Shown: in pieces, positions 22,630-33,302 of the stretch | Layout of the letters: each line of letters begins with the position of its first letter | How positions within the stretch are numbered: position 1 is the first letter of the stretch | Source of the DNA: Dactylis glomerata | Taxonomy: Eukaryota > Streptophyta > Magnoliopsida > Poales > Poaceae | DNA: 64,000 nucleotides | NCBI GenBank assembly: GCA_007115705.1 | Contig: QXEO01000234.1 | Location: forward strand, 1,779,375 to 1,843,374 | Reading direction: 5' to 3' | The notes under the pieces: generated by a model | Seen by the model: only the letters and a program-made list of their open reading frames with translations | Told to the model about the DNA's origin: nothing | The model's database searches: none | Program-made: the position numbers and the translations under genes

Positions 22630-24180
22630 GAACTTGTTGTTTGTAAGTTCAGATAGATTAGCTCACTTTGCCAGCACTCTGAATTGCAAAACTAGTAGTT
22701 TCCCTTTCACCTATTTAGGTCTGCCTTTGGGAATTACCAAACCAACTCTGGAGTATTTTCTTCCCATGGTCTCAAGAGTGGAAAGAAGATTGTGTGGAAT
22801 TGTTGATTTCCTAAAGTATGGGAGAAAGCTAGAACTTGTCAAATCAGTGCTTTCCTCACTCCCCATCTTCTACATGTGCACTCTAGAAATTCCAGTGACA
22901 ATCCTTGATCAAATGGTCAAATATATGAGACACTGCCTTTGGAGAAAGAAGAACCAAGATGTCCAGGCAAGAGGAAATGCTCTGATATCTTGGGACAAAG
23001 TTTGCAAGCCTAAAAATCAAGGAGGTCTTGGAGTTTGAAACCTCTCCATTCAGAACAAAGCCCTGTTGTAAAAAATCTGGACAAATTCTATAATAAACAT
23101 GATGTTCCTTGGGTTAACTTAATCTGGGAGGCCTACTACAGCAATGGAAAATTACCTGAGAAGCTAAATGTTGGCTCCTTTTGGTGGAAATCTCATTTAA
23201 AGCTTCTGGACCTTTATAAAGGAATAGCTAGATGTAAAGCTGGAAGTGGTTCAACTGTTATGTTCTGGACTGATCTTTGGCAAGATGTCTGTCTTCACCA
23301 AAAAATTTCCCACTTGGTGACTTATGCTAAGGATTTTAATATTTCAGTCAAGGATGCCATTGGTCATGATTACCTGCAAGATCTTTTTCATCTTCCCCTT
23401 TCTCAGCAAGCCTATGAGGAATTTCTGAACATGGAAGAGATTTGTAGCAATTTTGAAAGCTCCATCCAACAGGGTAATCTGGATTCATAGACTTATATTT
23501 GGGAAAGTAACATTTTTTCTACCAAAAAGGCATATCTCCTAATGAATGGAGAACAGCAGACTCCTCCCCACTTTTCCTAGATTTGGAAGTCTTCATGCTA
23601 GGCTAGACACCAGTTTTTCTTTTGGCTTCTTCTGCATGACATATTAAACACAAGAAACCTTCTGGGTAGAAAAAACTTTGTTTTGCAATCATATATCTGT
23701 GTGAACTGTGATTTAAATCATGAAGAAACTCTCTTCCACCTTTTCTGGTCCTGCCCATTTGCCCTAAGATGCTGGAAGTATATTTGCCCACAAAGAATTG
23801 GAGGTTCATCAGTCCTCGAAAGTATCTCTAAAATTAAAGATAAATTAAATCTGCCCTTTTCAATGGACATAATTATCCTTGGAGATTGGATTATCTAGAT
23901 TGTCAGAAATAATAAGATCTTCAATGACCATAATCCCATATTCAATGCCTGGAAAGCAATCTTCTTCCAAGAGATGCAAATGCTCAGCTATAGAATGAAA
24001 AAGAAACATGCTAAGAACTTTAGAATCTGGTTGCAAGCACAACATTAATGTATAGTTTTCTTGTTTTTTTCCTTACTGATCTCACTTGAGATCTTGTATA
24101 TATATTGTACATACACTTTATTTATTATAAAATTGAAAAATTGTAGTGGGATGCTCTCCCACTGTTGACCTTTCAAAAAA
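22630..24180 (+). mobile_element. 5'-truncated LINE fragment
   Basis: Translated pieces in shifting frames match the C-terminal half of a plant non-LTR reverse transcriptase: the FTYLGLPLG block (about 22710), then VKSVLSSLPIFYM (thumb region) and WDKVCKPKNQGGLG (about 22990). A zf-RVT-like segment follows with HEETLFHLFWSCPFA near 23720. It ends in TTTCAAAAAAAG at about 24180, a short poly(A) tail. Frameshifts and stops (around 23038 and 23490) make it inactive. I could not identify its target-site duplication. Confidence 0.75.
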
Positions 24181-24417
24181 AGTCCAAGGGGATTGAGTTT
24201 GAAGTAGGTAACAAATATCTGCTCTGGCAGTTAACTGACCTCTTGATCCGTCAGAGCTGTCAGGCTTGTTAACCAAAACCCCTTGTGAGACAATATAGTG
24301 AAAGTTGTTTATTTTGAGTACAGGGAGAAGAAGCAGTCGAAAGATTAATCAAGTCGAAGATATGAAGATTTGAGATTCAACCTGAATCTACAATTCTAGT
24401 AGAATCTCGGGGGCTAC

Positions 24418-24751
24418 TGACAAGGGTATAGATAATAGAGCCCGTTACTTGAGTAACCCTGAGGCCCGTTAAGCTAGGCCCAAGTGTAATCATAGTCGAA
24501 GTACGAGTCCTTGTCGTATATCGATATTGTAATATGTAACGGACCTGGCCGGATCCTCGAGACCTGGCCACCTATATATAGGGGCCAGGAGAGGACGGTG
24601 AGGGAGAGATTGGGAGAAAGCCAAGTTGACCACCACGTTTATTCTCGATACACGCCTTGTTTGACTGATTTTACCTTCGAGTTCATCCGACGCCCTATTC
24701 CCCCGATCCTAAGTCCTTTATCTAGGACATTTGTCAAGTTAACCCTCATCA
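24418..24751 (+). repeat. 3' LTR of element D (334 bp)
   Basis: It begins TGACAAGGGTATAG and ends AACCCTCATCA, with a TATA box in CCTATATATAGGGGCC near 24571. It is preceded by the purine-rich CTCGGGGGCTAC and followed by GTGGT. Confidence 0.75.
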
Positions 24752-24756
24752 GTGGT

Positions 24757-25090
24757 TGACAAGGGTATAGATAATAGAGCCCGTTAGTTGAGTACCCCTG
24801 AGGCCCATTAAGCTAGGCCCAATTGTAATGTTAGTCGAAATACGAGTTCATGTCGTATGTCGATACTGTAATCTGTGTCGGACCCCTCCCGATCCTTGAG
24901 ACCTAGCCACCTATATATAGGGGCCAGGAGAGGAGGGTAAGGGACAGATTCAAAGCAAGCCAAGTTTACTCTTACGTTTACTTTCGATACACACCTTGTT
25001 TGACTGACTTTACCTTTGAGTTCATCCGACGCCCTACTCTCCCGATCCTAAGTCCTTCATATTGGACATTTGTCGAGTTAACCCTTGTCA
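24757..25090 (+). mobile_element. Solo LTR of the element D family
   Basis: It is the same length (334 bp) as the LTR at 24418 and has perfect 10-bp inverted ends TGACAAGGGT...ACCCTTGTCA. It is flanked by GTGGT on both sides (24752-24756 and 25091-25095), the expected 5-bp duplication. There is no internal region, so it is a solo LTR. It interrupts the gag of element B. Confidence 0.85.
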
Positions 25091-26343
25091 GTGGTAATAG
25101 TACAAACCTTCATTTTTCTAGCCATCTCATCTTCTCTTTCCCACCTAGAATGCAATTCTGCTAACATCCTAACATTATTATCAATCTTAATCCGAATGGC
25201 ATTCAAAGTCTTGCTTTCTTTCACATCATGAGGCAAAACCTTTAGTTTCAGAAGTACAACATTAAGAGCAAGGCTATCAACTTTAGAAGCAAGAACATCA
25301 AATTTACCCAACTTTTCCTCAATAGACTTATTAAAAGCGATTTGTTTACTAATGAAGTCTTTGAACATGACTTCAAGATCAGAGGGCACGCCCCTATTGT
25401 TGTTGGAGGAATTACCATAAGAGTTACCATAACCATTACCATTGGTAGAAGGATACGGCCTATAATTGTTGCTAGCAAAATTGTTCCTATAAGCACTGTT
25501 GTTGAAATTATTATTTCTAATGAAGTTTACATCAACATGCTCTTCTTGAGCAACCAAAGAGGCCAAAGGAACATTATTAGGATCAACATGGGCTCTATCA
25601 TTAGCAAGCATATCCATAATGGTATCAATCTTATCACTCAAGGAAGAGGTTTCTTCAACAGAATTTACCTTCTTACCTTGTGGAGCTCTCTCGATGTGCC
25701 ACTCAGAATAATTTACCATCATATTATCAAGGAGCTTCATTGCGGCACCCAAGGTGATGGACATAAAGGTACTTCCAGCAGCTAAATCCAAGATATTTCT
25801 TGAAGAAAAATTTAGTCCTATATAAAAGGTTTGGATAATCATCCAAGTAGTCAGTCCATGAGTGGGATAATTCTTTATCAAAGATTTCATTCTTTCCCAA
25901 GCTTGAGCAACATGTTCATTATCAAACTGTTTAAACATCATAATATCACTTCTCAAAGATATAATCTTAGCAGGAGGATAATATTTTCCAATAAAAGCAT
26001 CCTTACACTTAACCCAGGAATCAATACTATTTCTAGGCAAAGATAGCAACCAATCCTTAGCTCTTCCTCTTAAAGAGAAAGGAAACAACTTAAGCTTAAT
26101 AATATCTACATCTACATCCTTATACTTTTGCATCTCACATAGCTCAACAAAATTGTTGAGATGAGTTGCAGCATCATCAGCATTAGCACCAGAAAATTGC
26201 TCTTTCATAACAAGATTCAACAAAGCAGGTTTAATCTCATAAAAATTTGCCTCGGGAGCAGGTGGCGCAATAGGAGTGCAGATGAAATCATTGTTGTTTG
26301 TGCTAGTAAAGTCACACAACTTGGTGTTCTCAGGAGTACCCAT
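25091..26343 (-). pseudogene. Element B gag, truncated at its 3' end
   Basis: It starts at MGTPENTKLC (ATG at 26341-26343) and runs about 417 codons until the solo LTR at 25090. The Retrotrans_gag region is clear: FSGANADDAATHLNNFVELC, then LFPFSLRGRAKDWLLSLP and WVKCKDAFIGKYYP, about 40 to 140 residues from the start. An Asn/Gly/Tyr-rich linker follows (near 25400-25500), then a helical segment with EEKLGKFDVLASKVDSL. No zinc knuckle is reached before truncation. It would form the capsid. The frame is open, so interruption by the solo LTR is its main lesion. Confidence 0.85.
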
Positions 26344-26357
26344 TCTAGCAAGACTAA

Positions 26358-26877
26358 GGGTCCGTTCGGGAGCTCTCCAGCTCCTAGCTCCTATGCCAGA
26401 GCGAGGCGAGCGAATCCGAAAGCATGCGCTCTGCGGATCGGTAAGTCTGGAGCGCTCCATATTTTTGTGCCAAAACACGGATCGAGTCATTGGGCGATCC
26501 ACGAAAGAGAAAAGTAAGGAGCAGCTAGAAATTACATGCCCCTGCCACCAATAAGTGATTTTGAAGCGGTACGCTACTCCTTCTGGTTTCATCTCTCGTA
26601 TATCTCTCGGAAAAAACATCACCGAACTGCCGATGTATTCAGCCCAAGTAATGTCCATAATACCAATGGGCTCAAAGCCTATTATTCTATAGCTCTGACC
26701 AGGCTAGGCTAGCATTTACCGGCCGAACAGGCTGAATATTGCCCGGTAGCCCAAATGTTTACGGAGAGGAGTTGGCCGAACGGTGATCGCTCGCATATTC
26801 GATTGGGAGAGCACTACACCTGCGGAGCAGAGCGGGGCGATTGAATTTGACGGAGTGGTAGGTTGCCGAACGGGCCC
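26358..26877. mobile_element. Tourist-like (PIF/Harbinger) miniature element, 520 bp
   Basis: Terminal inverted repeats GGGTCCGTTCGG and CCGAACGGGCCC (11 of 12 positions pair) are flanked by a TAA duplication (26355-26357 and 26878-26880), the hallmark of PIF/Harbinger elements. It has no transposase. It sits 14 bp upstream of the element B gag start codon, between leader and gag. Confidence 0.85.
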
Positions 26878-27034
26878 TAAAAGCAGACAAGCAAAAATAA
26901 CAACTATAAAGGAACTAATTTTTTTGTAATTTTGATAAATATATGCAAGCAAAAATAAAGTAAAGAAAGTAAGCAAAACAATAACAAAGTAAAAGATTGG
27001 AAGCGAGAGACTCCCCTTGCAGAAATCCTCTTTC

Positions 27035-27052
27035 TCCCCGGCAACGGCGCCA
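27035..27052 (-). other. Primer-binding site of element B
   Basis: On the minus strand TGGCGCCGTTGCCGGGGA, the aspartate-tRNA type primer site common in Triticeae Gypsy elements, lies 11 bp after the LTR end at 27064. Confidence 0.85.
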
Positions 27053-27063
27053 GAAAAATTGCT

Positions 27064-28698
27064 TGATTGGTGGTGCTAGCCACCCAGTTGGGAACCCCAA
27101 GAGGAAGATATGATGAGCACAGCGGCAAGTTTCTCTTAGTATAAAACCAAGGTTTAATCGAACCAGTAGGAGAAAAAAACCACTTCCGAAGGTTGATGCT
27201 AGCTGGCTTGGCGACGGCTCCAGACAATTTGTTTATAGCGCCTATCTGGGTGTAGCTCTGGCACCAGCAGCAATGTGGAACCTGCACACAACACAACCAA
27301 AGTACTTTGTCCCAACTAGCAGTGAGGTTGTCAATCTCACCGGTTTGTCGTAAACAAAGGATTAAATGTATCGTGTGGTAAAAGATATTTTTTTGCAAGA
27401 AAGTAAATAATGCTTGTAGAAAGTAAACGGTAATATGAATGTAAAATAATTGACCGGGGTCCATAGTTCACTAGAGGTGTCTCTCCATAAAGATAAATAA
27501 CTTGCTGGGTAAACAAATTATAGTTGGGCAATTGATAGAATAAAGAATACAAGCAATGCATGTACATGTCATGAGGATCACTATGAGATTCACTTGGGCA
27601 TTACAACATAATACATAGACTGTAATCCAACTGCATCTATGACTAATAATCCACCCGCCGGATATCATCCGAACAACCGTTGGGTATTAAGTTGCAAGCA
27701 ACAGATTATCGCCTTAAGCAAAGCGTGTAATGTAAACAATACAAATGTTCTTGAACACAAGATTGTTGTTTTCTCCCTAGTAGCAACAGTACATCTACAA
27801 CCTTAGAAGTTGTTGTCACTCTCCCAGGTTACTAGAGGCATGAACCCACTATCGAGCATAAATACTCTCTCTTGGAGTCACTAGCATCTACTCGACCAAG
27901 ATATCTACTAGCAACGGAGAGCATGCAAGATCATAAATAACACAGAGATGATAAATCACAAATCAACTTGATATAGTACTCAAAATTTATCGGATCCCAA
28001 CAAACACAACATGTAGAATTACATAACAATGATCTTGATCATGATAGGCAGCTCACAAGATCTAAACATGAAGCACATGGAGGAGAAGACATCCATATAG
28101 CTACTGCTATGGACCTATGGATAGTCCAAGGTAGACTACTTACACATCACTCCGGAGGCAGGCATGATGATGAAGAAGGCCTCTGGTGGTGATTCTCCTC
28201 TCCGGCAGGGTGCCGGGAAGAGCTTGTGGACCCTCCCGATCTCACGTCGACGACGGCGGCGGCTTGCAGTATGTTTTCTGGAAAAGAGTTTGGGCCCCTA
28301 GGGTTTTTCCGTCGAGGGGATAATATAGGCAGAAGGGCGATGTCAAGGGGTGGACCAGGCGGTCACACCCCCTGGTGGCGCGGCCTGGCCCTGGCCCGCG
28401 CCACCAGTAGGTGCGGCCGGCCTCTGGTCTGTCTCCTGCTCTCCTTTGGACTCCGTCTTCGTGCCAGGTAATTAGAGACTTCAGCTTTTGTTTCGTCCAA
28501 TTCCGAGAATATTTTCTGTGTAACTTTTCTGAAACACAAAAAACATCAGAAAAAAGAGACTGGCACTGTGGCATCTTGTTAATAGGTTAGTTCCGGAAAA
28601 TGCATAAAAACGCCACAAAGTGTAAACAAAACACAAAGAAAATGGTGCATAAACAAGCATGGAGCATCAAAAATTATAGATATGTTTGAGACGTATCA
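27064..28698 (-). repeat. 5' LTR of element B (1635 bp)
   Basis: It begins TGATACGTCTCAAACA at 28698 and ends CCACCAATCA at 27064. It is the same family as the plus-strand LTR at 1-1585. The flanking sequence to its right begins AGCTC (28699-28703), one expected copy of its target-site duplication. Confidence 0.85.
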
Positions 28699-30210
28699 AG
28701 CTCCACAAGTCGATTATTATAATCCTTAGAGATGACACCCCCTTGACACCTATTCATCACTCCTCTAGTAGTGGCTTTATGGTTAGCATCGACGCTTTCG
28801 GAAAACTTGTAGTGGAGCCAAAAACTCTTGGATGGGAACACAAAGTTGGGACTTTACAAAAGGATTTCGAAAACCTTGGAATAGTGCTTTATTTCATTGA
28901 AGTGTTTTCAGAAAATTGTGTTTTGTCAAAATGGAGAAAAGGAGGAGAAGGATTTATAAAAAGGGCATTGTGTATAAGTGTTCTCCAAACCAATTGTCTC
29001 CGTGCAACCATATTACCCCGGTATGGGATGGGGCCTAGTCCGAAGTTGAACTGCTTTAGTGCGGGGAGCCTCGTACTATATAAGGGCCGTCGAGCCCCGG
29101 AATCCGGATTGTCGCAAGAGGTGTGCAATAGTGTAGTGGGCCCGCCATTAGGCTACCTGTCCGGAAGACACTTAGGTTCTCCCGCCGTGGCACTGGAGCT
29201 ACACTCGCTGGAGGTAGGCTTCCAAGGTTTGTCGGGAAGGTAAACTCCACAGGGTAGGCACCCGTACTAAGGTAGATGGATGGAAGACTCTGTTCGATTA
29301 CCCGAACCCCGCATACTTGTGTATGACGGGCCGTGGTAGTATCCCAGCGGGTTTATCGAATCTTGTGGGTAAAGTGTACAACCTCTGCAGAGTGTAATCT
29401 ATTCGAAAAGCCGAGTCCTCGGTCAAGGACGGTTGGAATGGCCATACTTAACCTGTGTCGGGTTTTGGTTTTACAAAATGTTGTTTCAGAAAAATGGAGA
29501 AAGGTGTCGGACGGAGTACTCGGAGGGTACTGCCGTGGCACGAGAGAATTTCAAAGTACTTGGAGGGTACTGCCGAGGAGTTGGGAGTTGGTCATGTTTG
29601 ATTTACCCTGTGTTACTTAAGAGTGTTTCCCCCTTTCCTAGAGAGTTTACTAAAACTTGTTCTAAAAAAATGTTTTTCAACAATGATATAGAGATGTCGT
29701 GGGACATGCTATATCGACAAGAAAAACTATGATAGATAGGATAAACTAGACTAGAGCCTTTCCCTTGCTACAACCAAATGCATATCCGATGAAATTCTCT
29801 TAGATGGTTTGCGAGTATAATTCAAAATATACTCACGGCTTTGTCCCTGGCTATTAACTTGGTCAGACTATGGAGACGACTATGAGGAAGACGACGTTGG
29901 TTTTAACGACGCCGGTGCAAACTAGGTTCCGTCTCCCGGTCAGTCGCTTGTAGGGTAGTAGGCCTGACTCAGGTCAGCTATGTTACTTGTGTCTCCGCTG
30001 CTACTAAATAAGTATGTGTATGATCATGCCCTGCGTGGCATTTGAACTCAGCCAAGTGGCTATGTAAGACTTATTTAAATTCGATATGTAATGGCTGATG
30101 TACTTTGAATGTCAACTTTGTTATGTGAATTCACGACGGTCTACCTAGAATCGTGAATTAGATGCATAACGGGTATCCGAGGGGGTAAACCTAGGTCTCC
30201 ACACTAGCTA
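28699..30210 (+). repeat. Probable Gypsy LTR relic, boundaries unclear
   Basis: There is no credible protein here. The block TTCGAAAAGCCGAGTCCTCGG near 29400, with CTCTGCAGAGTGTAATCT just before it, parallels TTCGAAAAGCCGTGTCCGCGG preceded by CCCTGCAGGGTTAAGTCT in the element C LTRs (about 8075). This suggests an old, related Gypsy LTR or its 3' part. Open frames up to 185 codons exist but match nothing I know. I could not place both termini or a duplication. Confidence 0.45.
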
Positions 30211-31225
30211 GTATAGTAGTACAACCATATACGATCGCATGATAGACCTGGGCATGCATGTAGCAGAGCGAGGAGAAAAATTATTGGATCCTAGCTAGCT
30301 GCCTTAGTTTGCGGCCCGCTCGTGATGGAAAAATAAACGATCAGAAAAACTAAATGCATTGCAGCCTGATTGACATAGCTAATCGGTAATCGGGGGGCCC
30401 AAATCATCGGGGCCCTATGCGGGAGTACAGTTCCACGCCCCTATCGACGGACCTGGCTCACTAAACCCCTCTAAACTACGAATAATGGTTTGTTTAACAC
30501 TTCCAACCTGGTTTAAAAGTTTTCATCAAAATCAAGGTTAAGGAGGTTAAATGGACCGTTAGTGATAGTTTAGGGAGATTTAGTGAGCTTAGGTAAAGTT
30601 TAGGGATAAAGAGGCACATGAAAAGTTGGGGGAGGGGGCAGACTTTGTTCCACCAGGTATCATGGGTACAATGTTTTTTTTACATGGATCATGGGTATAA
30701 TGTTGGAGCCCAACAACGTTTTTTTAAGTAACAAGAGCAAATATGGGTAACCTCTTCAAGTTCATCTAAGAAACTGAACAGCTATTTGGTGAGAATCTTC
30801 GCCTCACCGCACCATGAGATACGGCCGTGTGGGCGGCAAAAACTGGCGTGCAGCTGCTCTTGCTTCTTCCTTAATCTTCGTCCCCATGTTTGACAGGATC
30901 GATCCCTAGCCGCTCAGGAATCGTCAGGATATACACGGCATAATCAGTCCCTAAAATCAGCAACATGCCACGCACAATGCGCACACACTCAACGAATTAC
31001 ATATGGGAACTTGTTCAACTGCATTTGCTGCTCTGCTAAGCACATACTCGTCGATCTTGTTTGTGCCATACCCCCATGGATTTATCTTCTAAACAATATG
31101 AAAGATTCCTTCGTGGCTTGGATACAAAGATTTCATGAGCTAGCTAGAAGTCTACAACGCACAAGTACCCATTAGCCGCCATGTGAGCGTTCAAAGAAAC
31201 CCACAGCTAATCAGGCTGGAGAGGA
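30211..31225. other. Upstream intergenic region of the first PR-1-like gene
   Basis: No open frame or transposon end was recognised. It contains short homopolymer tracts (near 30660 and 30710) and a W-box core TTGAC at 30890-30894. It presumably includes distal promoter sequence of the gene at 31339. Confidence 0.4.
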
Positions 31226-31253
31226 TTGACACGAAACCTACTCCCCTATATAA
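31226..31253 (+). promoter_or_regulatory. Core promoter of PR-1-like gene 1
   Basis: CTATATAAG (31246-31253 region) is a TATA box 85 bp upstream of the ATG. A W-box core TTGAC, the site bound by WRKY factors in defence promoters, lies just before it at 31226-31230. Confidence 0.6.
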
Positions 31254-31338
31254 GTAGCCACACCGAAATCTCAATCCAATCAGCTCCATCCCTCTCAAAA
31301 CAACAAAGATTTCTACTGTACAAAACACACGCCCGCAA

Positions 31339-31896
31339 ATGGCGAACACAAGGATGACTATTCACATGACGTCGTCCTACCTCACCATCTTGCTACTCCT
31401 CGCATTACTGGCTCCACCGTGCACGCACGCCACGAACGCCGACGACGTCCGCCGCGCGCGCGACGCGGCGACCACCGTCGCGGACATCTTGTCGGCGCAC
31501 AACGCGGCGCGGCGCGCTGTCGGGATAGAGCCCCTGAGGTGGAGCACGGGGATCGCGGAGCTCGCCAAGGGCTACGCCCGCTCCCGCCGCGCCGACTGCT
31601 CGCCGCGGCGCTCCTCGCTGTTCCAGTTCGGCGAGAACGCGGTGGTGGGCAAAGGGCGCCGCTGGAACGCCTCCGCGCTGGTCGCGATGTGGGTGGACGA
31701 GGGGGGGCTGTACGACTACGCCACGGCCTCGTGCACGGCGCCAGAGGGCCTGTCCGGGTGCGCCGGGTACACGCAGGTGGTGTGGCGCAAGACGACGCAG
31801 CTCGGGTGCGGTAAGATCGTCTGCGACTCCGGCGACACGCTGCTCGTCTGCGACTACTTCCCGCCGGGCAACTATGGCACCGGCCCGCCCTACTGA
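31339..31896 (+). CDS. PR1-like: PR-1-like secreted CAP-domain protein 1
   Basis: This single-exon gene encodes 185 aa, near the usual PR-1 length of about 160-185. Residues 1 to about 32 form a signal peptide with a Leu-rich core (LTILLLLALLAP), so it should act in the apoplast. The CAP domain follows: HNAARRAVG at 54-62, GEN at 98-100, WVDEG at 118-122, GYTQVVWRKTTQLGC at 143-157 and VCDYFPPGNY at 170-179. Six cysteines (87, 132, 141, 157, 162, 171) fit the three PR-1 disulfides. PR-1 proteins are defence-induced and bind sterols. His54, Glu99 and Glu121 of the CAP cavity are present, but the second His (canonical CGHYTQ) is Gly143. Expression and role in this plant are inferred from family only. 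Confidence 0.93.
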   Translation: MANTRMTIHMTSSYLTILLLLALLAPPCTHATNADDVRRARDAATTVADILSAHNAARRAVGIEPLRWSTGIAELAKGYARSRRADCSPRRSSLFQFGENAVVGKGRRWNASALVAMWVDEGGLYDYATASCTAPEGLSGCAGYTQVVWRKTTQLGCGKIVCDSGDTLLVCDYFPPGNYGTGPPY

Positions 31897-32059
31897 TCGT
31901 CGCGCGCGCGCCGTTGATTGATCACGCCATGCATGCAAGCTACTCAATAGCTTTCCACTACGTACGTAGTGCATGAAAGTTCACTATTACTATACCATCA
32001 ATTATGCAAATGTATGTTTGTTTGATTCGTAAATTGTATTGTTCAAAAATAAATAAATT

Positions 32060-32770
32060 CACATTCCACCGTTGACAGCTGGCTTGGTCGGGTCCTATTT
32101 AGAGGGTCATCTTTGTTGTGGATCGCACCACCGTGGTATGCTCCTTTACCCCTAAAGACTAAAATCTTTATTTGTGATATGCAACGAAATCGGCTATTTT
32201 CGAGGGTCGAAGTGGCTAAAAGACATGCACCGGGGGATGGCTTGTGCCCATTATGTGGGATCCCCCGGGGACCCACATAATGTTCACATGTCATGTGGCT
32301 TGGTTTTTTGGAGTTTTATCCAATAGGCTTTGATTCCGTCTAAAATCTTGGTTTAGTTCCTAGGAACCGAGGCAAACCGTACCGGAACAAGGTGACGCCT
32401 CTTCTAGTTGGTGTTTGCCATGATATCTTTGACCGTTTGGAATATTTGTAATAAGATGGTTACCGGAAAGTCTTTTTACGGCGTGCTTGTGAGGCGGTGT
32501 TCAAATTCTTAGCTTTCTTCTTGTTGTTTACCTGCTATGAGTGGGTGGATGGCATGTTATGGGCTATGCTAGATGTGGTGTGTCGTCTTCTCTCATCGTC
32601 TAGCCGCTGAGATATGCCATCCCTTGAGGAACTTCATTTTTTTGTTTTGTGTATGGCATGTTTGTGTTGTTGACTCAGCAGACTTCTTTCTTGTTTTATG
32701 ACTTGTTTTTGAACTATGTGTGGATGTTGTGGCTTTATTTATAAAGCGGACGAAAGTCTAATTTGAGGAC
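32060..32770 (+). mobile_element. LINE 3'-end relic
   Basis: A plus-strand translation around 32150-32280 gives the plant reverse-transcriptase zinc-binding (zf-RVT) pattern: LKTKIFI, then NRLFSRVEVAKRH and DGLCPLCG, broken by a frameshift near 32270. Downstream sequence ends TTTATTTATAAAGCGGACGAAAGTC near 32735-32755, a typical 3' end of Triticeae LINEs. It separates the first and second PR-1-like genes and is inactive. Confidence 0.65.
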
Positions 32771-33070
32771 AGTTGGTTGACTTAGCAGTGTCCTTCTCTA
32801 ACACATCCGGTCTCTTCGGTTCCCAATATATTTTATTAATACAGAAACATGAAAAATATAAAAATGAAATGTCCTAATTGTACGGGAATTGAAAATACAA
32901 AAGGTTTTAATACATATTGCAGGAGAAAAAGATAATTTCTGGTTAATTGTGTGAATGTCATTTGTTAGGAAGGGAGTGAACATTTTAACTAAGTGAAATT
33001 TTCCTATGAAATTGCATAAAAAGTAGACTGTAAAAAAATCATGGCGGGATATAAGTCAATCAGATCCAGA

Positions 33071-33302
33071 GAAGCCATTACTCAACGATGAACGCTTCAA
33101 ATTAACTCTTCGCTGTCCAAACTGACGCATGCCCCTGCAATCAAGTCCAAACGCTTATTATGTCCCTTAAAAAGTCCAAATTAAACGCTTATGCAAGTAA
33201 TGTGATCGACCTCGCACAGTTAATCAAGCACTCCTATATAACACTGCACTTCCCCTAAAAACTTCACCAAACCGAACACATAAAACACAGCAGATCACCA
33301 CC
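33071..33302 (+). promoter_or_regulatory. Promoter of PR-1-like gene 2, duplicated
   Basis: The TATA box TATATAA is at 33235-33241. The motif TGACG (33123-33127), core of as-1 elements bound by TGA factors in salicylate-responsive promoters, lies in AAACTGACGCATGCCC. The block GATGAACGCTTCAAATTAAC and several following blocks recur in the same order upstream of gene 3 (52867-53071), so the promoter was duplicated with the gene. Confidence 0.6.

Larger units (their letters stand above)
21491..24751 (+). mobile_element. Element D: LTR retrotransposon, 3' part
   Basis: The right end is a 334-bp LTR (24418-24751) preceded by the purine-rich CTCGGGGGCTAC, so the element lies on the plus strand and this is its 3' end. 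Its left part was separated by insertion of element A. Inside are an antisense AT-hook ORF (21491-21753), non-coding sequence with repeated GGGGGCTACTCCCAT-like blocks (about 22090 and 22215), and a LINE fragment (22630-24180). The 5-bp sequence GTGGT follows its right end. Confidence 0.7.
25091..28698 (-). mobile_element. Element B: Gypsy-like retrotransposon, 5' part
   Basis: On the minus strand the parts are 5' LTR 27064-28698, primer-binding site 27035-27052, a leader carrying a 520-bp Tourist-like insertion (26358-26877), and gag 26343 down to 25091. The rest of the element lies beyond the inserted elements D and A and is not in the window. It is the outermost layer of the retrotransposon nest. 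Confidence 0.85.

Noticed and set aside
28686..29243. 185-codon plus-strand ORF as a host gene
   Set aside because: Its start lies at the edge of the element B LTR and the translation looks like non-coding repeat sequence. No domain is seen.
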